Origin: Dyella caseinilytica | GTDB taxonomy: Bacteria > Pseudomonadota > Gammaproteobacteria > Xanthomonadales > Rhodanobacteraceae | Reading direction: 5' to 3' | NCBI RefSeq assembly: GCF_016865235.1 | Contig: NZ_CP064030.1 | Location: forward strand, 1,736,001 to 1,800,000 | DNA length: 64,000 nucleotides | Part shown: positions 54,098-61,418 of the stretch, in pieces | Layout: each line of letters opens with the position of its first letter | Position numbering within the stretch: position 1 is the first letter of the stretch | Notes under the pieces: generated by a model | Database searches by the model: none | What the model saw: only the letters and a program-made list of their open reading frames with translations | Told to the model about the DNA's origin: nothing | Position numbers and translations under genes: made by a program

Positions 54098-54829
54098 TTA
54101 TGACGCGCCAGAACGCCTGATTTCCAGCTCATGCATGCTGATGCTGCCACGCACAAAATGAACGTATTCGACTTCCTCTGCGTCAATGGTCAGGCGCTCA
54201 GGGCTCACGAGCCCCTGCAGTCGATACTCATGCGTGTCATAAACACGCAGTCGGCAAATGGCGCTTTTGCCAGACTTGAGATGCATCAAAACACGGCCGT
54301 CCAGCTTTAATGGGACGCTCGGTTCGACCAGTACGCAGTCCCCAGCTTCAATAGCGGGATCATATTGGTCCCCTTTGATACGGATGGCATATGCATTTGG
54401 GTCGGTGGTCGGATGCGGGAAGCTCTCATCGCCGTTGCTGGTATCCAAGCTGAACCAAAATCCATCTTTGTCCACAGCTGCAATCCCCTTAATTAGTACC
54501 CAACGCGATTGTTGGGAGGGAGGATAAGCAACGTTCTCGCCATACAGTGAGATTGGCTCTGCTGCGCCATTTTCCGGATCAGTGGCATCCATTCCCTGAT
54601 GGAGAGTGTTCGGCATCGTTGGGATTAGGCGCGGACCCTTGCCTGTGTCCAGCCATGCCGCCCGGACGCCCAATGCCTCGGCAATGGCGTATAGCTTCTT
54701 GGATGATTGAGAGTCGCCACGTTCCAAGTCATAAAGCGTCGAAGCGGCGATGCCGGCGGCCTTGGCGAGCTGCGCGACCTCCATCCCCAATTCGATCCGT
54801 CGCTCTTTAATTCGATCGCCTGGTGTCAT
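54098..54829 (-). CDS. CI-like repressor with S24-type C-terminal domain lacking the catalytic pair
   Basis: I choose ATG 54829 (MTPGDRIKERRIELG), 243 residues; longer frames run into the operators. The N-terminal HTH is AQLAKAAGIAASTLYDLERG. The C-terminal domain has the LexA/S24 layout (YAIRIKGDQYDPAIEAGDCVLVEP; GRVLMHLKSG). The residue normally Ser in GDSM is Gln155 (GDQY) and the usual catalytic Lys in the VKRL context is Cys192 (AICRL). It should bind the ATTACGG operators but probably does not cleave itself. It is read opposite to the Cro-like gene. Confidence 0.9.
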   Translation of the reverse strand: MTPGDRIKERRIELGMEVAQLAKAAGIAASTLYDLERGDSQSSKKLYAIAEALGVRAAWLDTGKGPRLIPTMPNTLHQGMDATDPENGAAEPISLYGENVAYPPSQQSRWVLIKGIAAVDKDGFWFSLDTSNGDESFPHPTTDPNAYAIRIKGDQYDPAIEAGDCVLVEPSVPLKLDGRVLMHLKSGKSAICRLRVYDTHEYRLQGLVSPERLTIDAEEVEYVHFVRGSISMHELEIRRSGAS

Positions 54830-54851
54830 GTTTGTATTGCAACGGAATTCC

Positions 54852-54894
54852 ATTACGGAAGGCCGTTGACTTCCATTACGGCGTTCCGTAATCT
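54852..54894 (+). promoter_or_regulatory. Right promoter and operators (PR/OR)
   Basis: The perfect palindrome ATTACGG-N4-CCGTAAT (54875-54892) and a half-degenerate copy (54852-54869, right arm CCGTTGA) are 23 bp apart. This mirrors the left pair. A -35 TTGACT (54866-54871) and -10 TAATCT (54889-54894) with a 17-bp spacer fit a sigma-70 promoter overlapped by both operators. The predicted start falls at about 54901-54902. Confidence 0.82.
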
Positions 54895-54901
54895 CCGTGC
54901 C

Positions 54902-55120
54902 ATGACTACCTGGGCCAACCGAATCAGCGAACTCCAAGCCCTCGGCATGACCTATGCCGAGATCGCCGAAGAGACCGGGCTCGCGCCCTCCACCATTGGC
55001 GATCTGGCCACTGGACGCAGCAAGTCCCCGCGAGGTGAGGCGGCTTTGACGCTTCATTTATTGCACGCCCGCAAATGCGGGGTTGTATCGCAAAAACCAA
55101 AGCGCAAGAGGGCGGCGTAA
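54902..55120 (+). CDS. Cro-like HTH protein
   Basis: 72 residues from ATG 54902 (MTTWANRISELQALG). The HTH is MTYAEIAEETGLAPSTIGDLATGR, with a basic tail QKPKRKRAA. It lies opposite the repressor behind PR, the Cro position. The ATG is only 7 nt after the -10 box, so its mRNA may be leaderless; no ribosome site is present. Confidence 0.8.
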   Translation: MTTWANRISELQALGMTYAEIAEETGLAPSTIGDLATGRSKSPRGEAALTLHLLHARKCGVVSQKPKRKRAA

Positions 55121-55128
55121 CTCATGCG

Positions 55129-55317
55129 CTACTTCCAGCCAAGCTTCTTGGCCAATCGCGCCCATTGCGCATGCCACGACCAGACATCCACGCGCACAAC
55201 CGATGCGCATATCGGACATGGCACCTCGGCTGATTGGGTTAACCGCTTGCCCGTCGCGACAAATTCCTCGCTGCACGTAGAGCAGGAGAGGGGGATTTGC
55301 CAGTCGTCGAATTTCAT
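55129..55317 (-). CDS. Small zinc-ribbon-like protein on the opposite strand
   Basis: 62 residues: MKFDDWQIPLSCSTCSEEFVATGKRLTQ, then EVPCPICASVVRVDVWSWHAQWARLAKKLGW. Two CxxC pairs suggest a zinc ribbon. It is the only minus-strand gene within the right arm; a promoter is not evident. It may be a real small gene or a fortuitous frame; the CxxC spacing favours a real one. Confidence 0.5.
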   Translation of the reverse strand: MKFDDWQIPLSCSTCSEEFVATGKRLTQSAEVPCPICASVVRVDVWSWHAQWARLAKKLGWK

Positions 55318-55368
55318 TGGTTGGTTCGCTCGTCATGGAAAAAATTTTGCGTCATGGAGGACCGTCCA

Positions 55369-55809
55369 ATGAAGTCCAATCTTTTGCATGCGCTTGACGC
55401 AGGACAGTTGTCACTTCGTCTGGCTCGTGCTGATCAAAGGGTGGATCCAGCCCTTGTTATTGCGCAGCCGACATTACTTGCCTCAATCAAGCTCTGTATT
55501 TCGCTTGGCGGCTTCGAGGCCGACAAACAGGTTTATTCGGCCCTAGATATCGATGCCAGCCATTGGACGCGGATTCACCGCGGAGAAGCGCATTTCCCGG
55601 TCGATAAGCTCACTGCACTGATGGATCTCTGCGGCAACGAGTCCCCACTTATCTGGCTCACACATAGCCGTGGATATGACGTGACCAGTTTGCGAAAACG
55701 CGAGAGCGAAACAGAGCGTGTACTCCGTGAAGTGCACGAAGCCTTGGAAGCAGAGCGCGTGAAAAACCGCGTTCTCATTGAAGCCCTTCATGGGAAGGTG
55801 AATGCATGA
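55369..55809 (+). CDS. Putative phage regulator in the CII position
   Basis: 146 residues from ATG 55369 (MKSNLLHALDAGQLSLRLARADQRV); GGAGG lies 8 nt upstream. The core LLASIKLCISLGGFEADKQVYSALDIDASHWTRIHRGEAHFPVDKLTALMDLCG looks like a helix-turn-helix. A C-terminal coiled coil (ESETERVLREVHEALEAERVKN) would oligomerise it. It is the second gene of the right operon, where lambda has cII, but there is no direct CII match. Confidence 0.68.
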   Translation: MKSNLLHALDAGQLSLRLARADQRVDPALVIAQPTLLASIKLCISLGGFEADKQVYSALDIDASHWTRIHRGEAHFPVDKLTALMDLCGNESPLIWLTHSRGYDVTSLRKRESETERVLREVHEALEAERVKNRVLIEALHGKVNA

Positions 55810-56099
55810 CCATCAAAACCAAGTTACCCCCCCCTATCGTCAACAGTTGCAATCTCAGCGAGTATCGCCTGACGAAGAAGCATCTCAGCGTCCTGCAGCG
55901 CTGGAGGGATATGCGCCAGTATATGGCGCTCGCCAACCGCAAGTCGGAATGCGTGCGTCTCAACAAGGCCGACTATAGCGACATCAACGCAGCCGTCATC
56001 AATCAATCCGATGGCAAGTTTTCGTTGGCCGATCTTCGCTACGAAGGCGTACCAATCCTATCTGCAGAGATTTCACCGCAAGAGAGCTTGGCGGTATGA
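55806..56099 (+). CDS. Hypothetical phage early protein
   Basis: 97 residues: a basic helical half (LTKKHLSVLQRWRDMRQYMALANRKSECVRL) followed by DINAAVINQSDGKFSLADLRYEG. No family recognised. Four-nt overlaps on both sides. Confidence 0.65.
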   Translation: MTIKTKLPPPIVNSCNLSEYRLTKKHLSVLQRWRDMRQYMALANRKSECVRLNKADYSDINAAVINQSDGKFSLADLRYEGVPILSAEISPQESLAV

Positions 56100-56326
56100 G
56101 TGCGAATCTCGTCATTGGCGATGAGGTAGAACTGAATGTCGGCGCGCGCAAGACCATTCATACCATTATCGCTCGCAAGCTCACTGCACATACGCGCTCC
56201 GGCGTCTCATATCGGTTGCTGCCAGCAGTATCACCAGAATGGATTGATGCGGGGCAGCTGCGTAAGGCGAAGGGATTTAGTCGGCATGTATCGCGCAAGG
56301 CCGGTCCATTCGAGATTGCACCATGA
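56096..56326 (+). CDS. Hypothetical phage early protein
   Basis: 76 residues, basic and beta-rich in look: IGDEVELNVGARKTIHTIIARKL, then SGVSYRLLPAVSPEWIDAGQLRKAKG. No family recognised. Overlaps its neighbours by 4 nt. Confidence 0.63.
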   Translation: MSANLVIGDEVELNVGARKTIHTIIARKLTAHTRSGVSYRLLPAVSPEWIDAGQLRKAKGFSRHVSRKAGPFEIAP

Positions 56327-56526
56327 CCAGCGCCATTCCCGTTAGTGAGCGTATAGGCGAACTTCTCAACGAGCATGGATCCTATAGAGCTATTGCGAAA
56401 AGTGTGGGCGTTGACCATGCCTATCTGTTCCGACTGCATGGTGGTATGGAATCTCATCCGAGTGCTGACACGCTTCGAAAGCTTGGTTTGTTGACTACGC
56501 CTCTGTTTCTGAGGGCGAAGTCATGA
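56323..56526 (+). CDS. Small Cro/HTH-like protein (right-arm copy)
   Basis: 67 residues: ISERIGELLNEHGSYRAIAKSVGVDHAYLFRLHGG then ADTLRKLGLLTTPLFLRAKS. The HTH core and ending match the left-arm protein at 52431-52631. Such small HTH proteins may bind phage operators and modulate early transcription; the target is unknown. Confidence 0.72.
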   Translation: MTSAIPVSERIGELLNEHGSYRAIAKSVGVDHAYLFRLHGGMESHPSADTLRKLGLLTTPLFLRAKS

Positions 56527-56645
56527 CACGCATCTATTCCGCCTATCACCGCTTCGACGCGCCCGAAATCTTCGATGCCGTCGAGCAATCGCTATGGGCC
56601 GAAATCATCCAACACCTTGAGAGGTTCAACCATGAAGCCGACTGA
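56523..56645 (+). CDS. 40-residue phage protein
   Basis: Read by hand: begins MTRIYSAYHRFDAPEIF, ends HLERFNHEAD. The start overlaps the HTH-gene stop by 4 nt (ATGA) and the end overlaps the next start by 14 nt, which supports translation. No family. Confidence 0.55.
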   Translation: MTRIYSAYHRFDAPEIFDAVEQSLWAEIIQHLERFNHEAD

Positions 56646-56778
56646 GGGAAAGATCATTGCCTGGGTCATCTATGACCCGAAATCAGGTGAGATTCTGGTG
56701 CAGTGCTGGAGCCGAAAAGAAGCGCGGAAGCTTGCCGGCAAGGATGGAAAGATTGGCGTTGTTCGGAGTACGCATTGA
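56632..56778 (+). CDS. Small hypothetical phage protein
   Basis: 48 residues from ATG 56632 (MKPTEGKIIAWVIYDPKSGE), with GAGAGG upstream; the rest is ILVQCWSRKEARKLAGKDG and a short tail. No family recognised. Its stop overlaps the next start by one base (TGATG). Confidence 0.58.
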   Translation: MKPTEGKIIAWVIYDPKSGEILVQCWSRKEARKLAGKDGKIGVVRSTH

Positions 56779-57131
56779 TGGAACAACCATCCTTCAACTT
56801 TGGCCGTGCGCCCAACGTGCGCCGGATCGAAACACCGATCAGCCGTGCGAATGATCCGGTTTCTTCGCATCTCGCGGCTGAGCAGATTACACAGACTGGT
56901 AAGCGTCAGTCGCATCTGGAGCTGATTGTGGCTGCGGTGTATGCGCATCCTGGCTGCACCGCTGGCGAACTGACGCAATACACCGGTCTCACGCATGTGC
57001 AGATTGATCGCCGTACAGGTGATCTCCGTATGAGCGAGCGCATCGTCTTCGGCGCCATCCGTCAATGTCGCGTAATCGGGAGCCAGCAACAGACTTTATG
57101 GCCCATGCAGGCAGAGAGGCTTGTGGCGTGA
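56778..57131 (+). CDS. Winged-helix-like phage protein
   Basis: 117 residues from ATG 56778 (MEQPSFNFGRAPNVRRIETP). The C-terminal half has LIVAAVYAHPGCTAGELTQYTGLTHVQIDRRTGDLRMS, a pattern of winged-helix DNA-binding proteins. A regulatory role in the early right operon is plausible. It overlaps the methyltransferase remnant by 4 nt (GTGA). Confidence 0.65.
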   Translation: MEQPSFNFGRAPNVRRIETPISRANDPVSSHLAAEQITQTGKRQSHLELIVAAVYAHPGCTAGELTQYTGLTHVQIDRRTGDLRMSERIVFGAIRQCRVIGSQQQTLWPMQAERLVA

Positions 57132-57718
57132 AGGCTGCGGTCTATTACAACGAAATTGACCTTTACTGCGCGCAATGGCTGCGTTGCTCGAAATGCGCGT
57201 TAGAGAAAGATGCGAAAAGTTTCTCTTCGAATGGTAGAGGCGGCAAAAGAACTATCTGCAAAGCATGTATGGCCAAAGACGCTACCAATGATGGTCGCGT
57301 TGTGGGCAACGCCAACGGCGCAAATGGCAAATGGCGAGCCGGAGCGATTTCTCGACCGCAAACGGAAGTCAGTGGCGAAAACAGGCCGGTCGATGGGGGT
57401 ATCCCTCACCGATCTGAATATGCAGGTGAAGGCTGCATTTTGGCCGACACCCATGAGTTCTGCTCGCGATCACACTCCAAAGCTGTTCAAGCGCGGCAAC
57501 CCGAATTTGGCAGCACTATCGGCTGGATTATCGGCCACGACGGAAAAGCGCGGTGCGTTGAACCCAGCATTCGTCTGTTGGCTGATGGGATACCCGCAAG
57601 AGTGGGTAAATTGCGCGCCTTCGGCAACGCCATCGACCCGAGGCCAGCGGCAACGTTCATCCAGGCATACATCGAAGCCCGAGGCCTGATCGCCGATCAG
57701 CAGGCGAGGGCGGCATGA
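57128..57718 (+). pseudogene. Remnant of a phage DNA cytosine methyltransferase, split over two frames
   Basis: The frame from GTG 57128 begins VKAAVYYNEIDLYCAQWL, like phage Dcm N-termini, turns into a Cys-rich segment (CSKCALEKDAKSF...CKACM), and ends VGKLRAFGNAIDPRPAATFIQAYIEARG, the methyltransferase C-terminal motif X region. Another frame (57210-57689) carries the usual phage Dcm tail pattern (ALWATPTAQMANGEPERFLDRKRK; LNPAFVCWLMGYPQEW). The catalytic PCQ and ENV motifs are absent. I read this as a decayed or internally deleted methyltransferase; one frame may still make a small protein. Confidence 0.58.
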
Positions 57719-57993
57719 ACCTCAGGAAGCTCGCCCGCGGCCAAGCCTGTCTCGTCCGCCTTCCAGGTTGTGACGGGGGTGGCGAAACAACCGTCCTGGC
57801 ACATTACCGGATGCTCCCTTACTGCGGCATCGGCATTAAGCCGCCTGATCAGCTCGCAGCATTCGCCTGCGCCGCTTGCCACGATGCAATCGACGGTCGG
57901 CGCAACTGTGGCTTGCCGCGCACTGAGATGCGCCTAGCACATGCAGAAGCATGTCTGCGTACGGCGCTCGCTGTGTTGGAGATGGCGGCATGA
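57715..57993 (+). CDS. DUF1364-type phage nuclease-domain protein
   Basis: 92 residues. MNLRKLARGQACLVRLPGCDGGGETTVLAHYRM then GIGIKPPDQLAAFACAACHDAIDGR match the DUF1364 family of small phage proteins with an HNH-like Cys/His pattern (CxxC..., H, CAACHD). A nuclease role in phage recombination is proposed for the family. Overlaps both neighbours by 4 nt. Confidence 0.8.
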   Translation: MNLRKLARGQACLVRLPGCDGGGETTVLAHYRMLPYCGIGIKPPDQLAAFACAACHDAIDGRRNCGLPRTEMRLAHAEACLRTALAVLEMAA

Positions 57994-58178
57994 TTCAGCG
58001 CCTCCGCGATTGGCTTCATGAGCGCACCATCCGCCGCATTGGCAACGAAATGCTTGCTGCCATGGGGCGCGATGACAATCTCACTGCTGGCTATTTGTGC
58101 CAAGCCCACATCAAGGCGATCAAGGCTAGGTCGCCGCAACAGATTGCTCGCATGGAGCGAGCTAGGGAGCTTCGCTGA
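57990..58178 (+). CDS. Small helical phage protein
   Basis: 62 residues: MIQRLRDWLHERTIRRIGNEMLAAMGRDDNL then YLCQAHIKAIKARSPQQIARMERAREL. All helical, basic; no family recognised. Its stop overlaps the initiator-gene start by one base. Confidence 0.63.
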   Translation: MIQRLRDWLHERTIRRIGNEMLAAMGRDDNLTAGYLCQAHIKAIKARSPQQIARMERARELR

Positions 58179-58909
58179 TGGATTGGTTCCGGCTCTATAA
58201 CGAATTCGCTACGGACCCGAAGGTCCAGATGATGAGTGAGGCCATGCAGCGCCGACTCGTCATGTTGTTTTGCCTGCAATGTAGTAACGGTATTGAAACG
58301 TTTCATGAAACGGAACGAGAAACATCCATAGCATTTGCATTGCGTATTTCGGTCGAAGAAATTGCTGCCACTAAGAACGAATTTCTACGTCGCGGCTTCA
58401 TCCATGAAGACTGGACATTGCGCAATTGGAGCAAGCGTCAATACGCCTCGGACTCAAGCACTGTGCGGGTTCGCAAGCATCGGGAGACAAAGAAACAAGA
58501 TGAAACGTTACATGAAACGAATAAGGAACGTTCCGGTAACGCCCTAGAACAGAACAGAACAGATACAGAACAGAAAGAGAACGCGAGAACGCGTTCCAAC
58601 TCTGCGGTCAGTTTCAAAACCTGGATCGAATCGATCCCTGAAGGCGAGAACGCCATTCCTGTTGATGATCCGGTTTACGCCTACGCCGAGCGAGTCGGTT
58701 TGCCCGAGGCGTTTCTCCGGCTGCAATGGGCTTGGTTCAAGGAAAAATATCTGGCTGAGACCAAGCGGCAGAAAAGCTGGCCTCAGAAATTCCGCAATGC
58801 CGTGGAAGGCGGCTGGGGAAACCTCTGGAAGCTCGCTCCGGATGGCCAGTATTTCCTGACAACCCAAGGCCAGCAATTGAAGCGTGACCTGGACGGGAGG
58901 GCGACATGA
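58178..58909 (+). CDS. Phage replication initiator/helicase-loader-type protein (O-like)
   Basis: 243 residues. The N-terminal part (MDWFRLYNEFATDPKVQMMSEAMQRRLVMLF) leads to a winged-helix segment ISVEEIAATKNEFLRRGFIHEDWTLRNW. The middle is low-complexity and basic/Gln-Asn-rich (about 95-150). The C-terminus (AWFKEKYLAETKRQKSWPQKFRNAVEGGWGNLWKL) resembles DnaT/helicase-loader-type domains. It overlaps dnaB by 4 nt. In lambda the origin lies inside gene O, and repeats are present here too. Confidence 0.78.
   Translation: MDWFRLYNEFATDPKVQMMSEAMQRRLVMLFCLQCSNGIETFHETERETSIAFALRISVEEIAATKNEFLRRGFIHEDWTLRNWSKRQYASDSSTVRVRKHRETKKQDETLHETNKERSGNALEQNRTDTEQKENARTRSNSAVSFKTWIESIPEGENAIPVDDPVYAYAERVGLPEAFLRLQWAWFKEKYLAETKRQKSWPQKFRNAVEGGWGNLWKLAPDGQYFLTTQGQQLKRDLDGRAT
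58295..58600 (+). other. Candidate replication origin inside the initiator gene
   Basis: Two 18-bp iteron-like repeats with 17/18 identity (GAAACGTTTCATGAAACG at 58295-58312; GAAACGTTACATGAAACG at 58502-58519) are followed by an A-rich stretch with repeated AGAACAG units (about 58555-58580). Iterons plus an AT-rich block inside the O-like gene are the lambda-type origin layout. This is positional inference. Confidence 0.5.
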
Positions 58910-60327
58910 ACGCCCAGGTGCAGTTCGACCGCGCGCCAGCGGACGTCCAGCAATTGCGCCTTCCACCGCATGACGTGGGTGCCGAGCAAGCGGTGCTTGG
59001 GGCATTGATGATCGACGCCAAGGCTCTCGCCAAAATCTCCGACTGGCTCGGGGAAGGGGACTTTTACCGCAAGGATCACCGACTGATTTACCGCGCGATC
59101 TGCGCGCTGATCGGCCGCGGCGATCCGGTTGACCCTCTCACGTTAGGGGAGTGGTTCGAAGCGAACGACCTGGCTGACCTAATGGGAGGTATGGATTACA
59201 TCTACGAGCTGGATCGCAATACCCCGAGCGCCGCCAATATCGTCGCCTACGCCGAAATCGTGGCGGAAAAATCGAAGTGCCGACAGGCCATCAACATCGG
59301 GACGAACCTCATGGAACGGGGCTATTCGGCGCAGATGGAATCGCAGCAAATTTTTGCCGATGCTCAACATGCGCTGTCACAGATCCAGGCCAGCAAGCTA
59401 CGAGCTTCCCTGGTTCCCGTGAAGAGTGCTATGGCCCGCATGCACGCCGAGTTGCTGGAGCGTTACCAGTGTGGTGGTGGCTTGAACGGCATCCCCACCC
59501 CCTGGGATGCGGTCAACGACTGGACGAATGGCTTGGAGTCGGGGTCGCTCACTTTGGTCGGCGCACGCCCCAGCATGGGTAAGTCGGCCTTCGCGATTCA
59601 GCTCGCCTTACACGCGGCCTCCCTAGGTCATCGCACCGCGCTGTTCAGCGTCGAGATGAGCGACAAGCAGTGCATGGCTCGCGCCGTCGCCTGTCAAGGA
59701 CGTATCCCATACGCCTGGGTGCGTAATCCAAGCAGTGACAATCCGGACGCCGGACTCTACTGGGGCAGACTGGAGCGCGCTACCGCAGATATTCTGGCCA
59801 TGCCGCTGTTGCTTGATGCCACACCTGCCATCAATCGCATGCAATTGGATGCCCGCTGCCGGCGTGCTCATCTGCAAGCGCCGCTCAAGCTGGTGATTGT
59901 GGATCACATCCATGACATGAAGATCGATCCCAAGCGCGAGGCGCGATTCGAATATGGCGAGATCGCGCAGACCGGCAAGACTCTAGCAAAGGAGCTCGAC
60001 TGCTCCGTCATCATGCTCTGCCAACTTAATCGCAGCCTGGAATCTCGCGCCAACAAGCGTCCCGGCATGCCCGACTTCCGCGAGTCCGGCGAGCTGGAGC
60101 AGAAAGCCGATGTCATGATTGGTCTCTATCGAGATGTGGTCTACGACCCCAGCACACCCTTCCGGGATGTGGTGGAAATCCTACGCATCAAGGGACGCGA
60201 AATGGGCATCGGCGCATCGATCATGCTGCAAAGCCAGCTGGATGTGATGCGGATGGATAACTGGATTGGTCCACTTCCCGTGGATGACCGCGATTCTGGC
60301 AAACCAAACCATAGGGGTATGCGATGA
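58906..60327 (+). CDS. dnaB: Replicative DNA helicase DnaB (phage-encoded)
   Basis: 473 residues. The N-terminal domain has LPPHDVGAEQAVLGALMIDA; the RecA-like core has Walker A GARPSMGKS (219-226), ALFSVEMSDKQC, LVIVDHIHDMKID (Walker B-like) and FRESGELEQKADVMIGLYRD. It unwinds DNA 5' to 3' at the replication fork. The upstream O-like protein probably loads it at the phage origin. Confidence 0.95.
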   Translation: MNAQVQFDRAPADVQQLRLPPHDVGAEQAVLGALMIDAKALAKISDWLGEGDFYRKDHRLIYRAICALIGRGDPVDPLTLGEWFEANDLADLMGGMDYIYELDRNTPSAANIVAYAEIVAEKSKCRQAINIGTNLMERGYSAQMESQQIFADAQHALSQIQASKLRASLVPVKSAMARMHAELLERYQCGGGLNGIPTPWDAVNDWTNGLESGSLTLVGARPSMGKSAFAIQLALHAASLGHRTALFSVEMSDKQCMARAVACQGRIPYAWVRNPSSDNPDAGLYWGRLERATADILAMPLLLDATPAINRMQLDARCRRAHLQAPLKLVIVDHIHDMKIDPKREARFEYGEIAQTGKTLAKELDCSVIMLCQLNRSLESRANKRPGMPDFRESGELEQKADVMIGLYRDVVYDPSTPFRDVVEILRIKGREMGIGASIMLQSQLDVMRMDNWIGPLPVDDRDSGKPNHRGMR

Positions 60328-60527
60328 CCCTCCGCAGCAACGGCAGTCTTCGCGTCCGTGCCGCCCTTGGCGCCGACTGGCTCACCATCGCCGAAATCCA
60401 GTCCCGCACCGGTATGGGCGTTCTTGGCGTGAAATCCACGCTCACTGCCATGCTGGCTCACAAAGAGGTACGCCGGAGGTTCGGCAGGGATGGGAAGAGG
60501 GTATATGCGGCGAGGGCTGCAGCATGA
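60324..60527 (+). CDS. Small winged-helix-like phage protein
   Basis: 67 residues: ADWLTIAEIQSRTGMGVLGVKSTLTAMLAHKEVRRRFG then a short basic end. The pattern fits a winged helix with a beta wing, so DNA binding is likely. Four-nt overlaps with dnaB and the next gene. Confidence 0.68.
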   Translation: MTLRSNGSLRVRAALGADWLTIAEIQSRTGMGVLGVKSTLTAMLAHKEVRRRFGRDGKRVYAARAAA

Positions 60528-60925
60528 CCCATCCTTCCCACATTCCGCGCGCGATCGTCATCGACTTGCCTATCAGGACTGGCGCAGGGCTAAACGACCG
60601 CATGCATTGGCGTAGGCGCGCCAAATTGGTGAAGGAGCAAAGGACAGCCGCCTATCACAGTGTATTTTTTCGCTCCATGACAGATGCGGCGCTATTTTTT
60701 CCGGCCACCATTACCCTGACTAGGCTGTCATCTGGCGTTCTGGACGATGACAATTTACAGGGGGCGCTGAAGGCGATCAGGGATGGCGTTGCTGACGCTT
60801 ATTGTCGTGCAGACAACGATCCAGGCTTCGTATGGTGTTACGCGCAGGAGAAGTGCAGGCGCGGCACATATGGGGTGCGGATAAGCATAACGCCTGGATC
60901 GGTCTCGCAGAGGAGCGCGGCGTGA
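60524..60925 (+). CDS. RusA-like Holliday junction endonuclease family protein
   Basis: 133 residues from ATG 60524 (MTHPSHIPRAIVIDLPIRTG). The conserved acidic motif LDDDNLQGALKAIRDGVADAY and the NDPGFVWCYAQEKC region follow the RusA-type pattern (D-x-DN-x3-K, then DxD). RusA resolves recombination intermediates. I am confident in the family style but less in activity. Confidence 0.7.
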   Translation: MTHPSHIPRAIVIDLPIRTGAGLNDRMHWRRRAKLVKEQRTAAYHSVFFRSMTDAALFFPATITLTRLSSGVLDDDNLQGALKAIRDGVADAYCRADNDPGFVWCYAQEKCRRGTYGVRISITPGSVSQRSAA

Positions 60926-61221
60926 ATGCCGATCTATTACCACTTGCACCATCCCCTACGCATCCTGAAGCTACCGGGCAACCAGTGGATACCGGAGCTG
61001 GAGAAACTGTCGCCGGAAGCCCGAGCGGAATGCGAACCGTGGCTAAAGGCTCAAGCTCAGCGCTTGCGGATAAAGCGGCAATCCGCATCGCCATCCATCA
61101 GCTCACCGATGGCGAACTCAGTCACGAGGCGCAGGTGATGGCCGAGGACATCGCTCACCGCCAGAGTGCGCTGCATCAGATCCGAATGGAGATGCGTCGC
61201 CGCAAGAGGGTGCGCGGTTGA
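60922..61221 (+). CDS. Hypothetical phage protein
   Basis: 99 residues from a GTG overlapping the previous stop. A disordered N-terminus (PLAPSPTHPEATGQPVDTGAG) precedes a helical part (IRIAIHQLTDGELSHEAQVMAEDIAHRQSALHQIRMEMRRRKR). A competing frame from ATG 60926 (MPIYYHLHHPLRILKLPGNQ) also looks protein-like but ends earlier; both could be made. No family recognised. Confidence 0.55.
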   Translation: MNADLLPLAPSPTHPEATGQPVDTGAGETVAGSPSGMRTVAKGSSSALADKAAIRIAIHQLTDGELSHEAQVMAEDIAHRQSALHQIRMEMRRRKRVRG

Positions 61222-61418
61222 TCCGGGCTCGGAATGCTCCACGACCTGATAGCGCCTGCCATAGCGCCGATGTGCTGACGCCTACCGAGCGTGCCGCGGA
61301 GCGATTGCCATCCGGATTCGCTGTGCCAGAACGGCTGGTCTATCGAGACCACGCTATGCATTGGGGCGATGTGCCAGAGATCCGCCAAATACTTCTCAGC
61401 CTGAAGGGGAAATCATGA
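61218..61418 (+). CDS. Small hypothetical phage protein
   Basis: 66 residues from a TTG overlapping the previous stop (TTGA). It has LTPTERAAERLPSGFAVPERLVYRDHAMHWGDVPEIRQIL. No family recognised; it overlaps the next gene by 4 nt. Confidence 0.55.
   Translation: MIRARNAPRPDSACHSADVLTPTERAAERLPSGFAVPERLVYRDHAMHWGDVPEIRQILLSLKGKS

Noticed and set aside
60926..61138. Alternative gene MPIYYHLHHP...
   Set aside because: It looks plausible but ends earlier and does not couple to the next gene; I kept the GTG-started frame and mention this one as an alternative.
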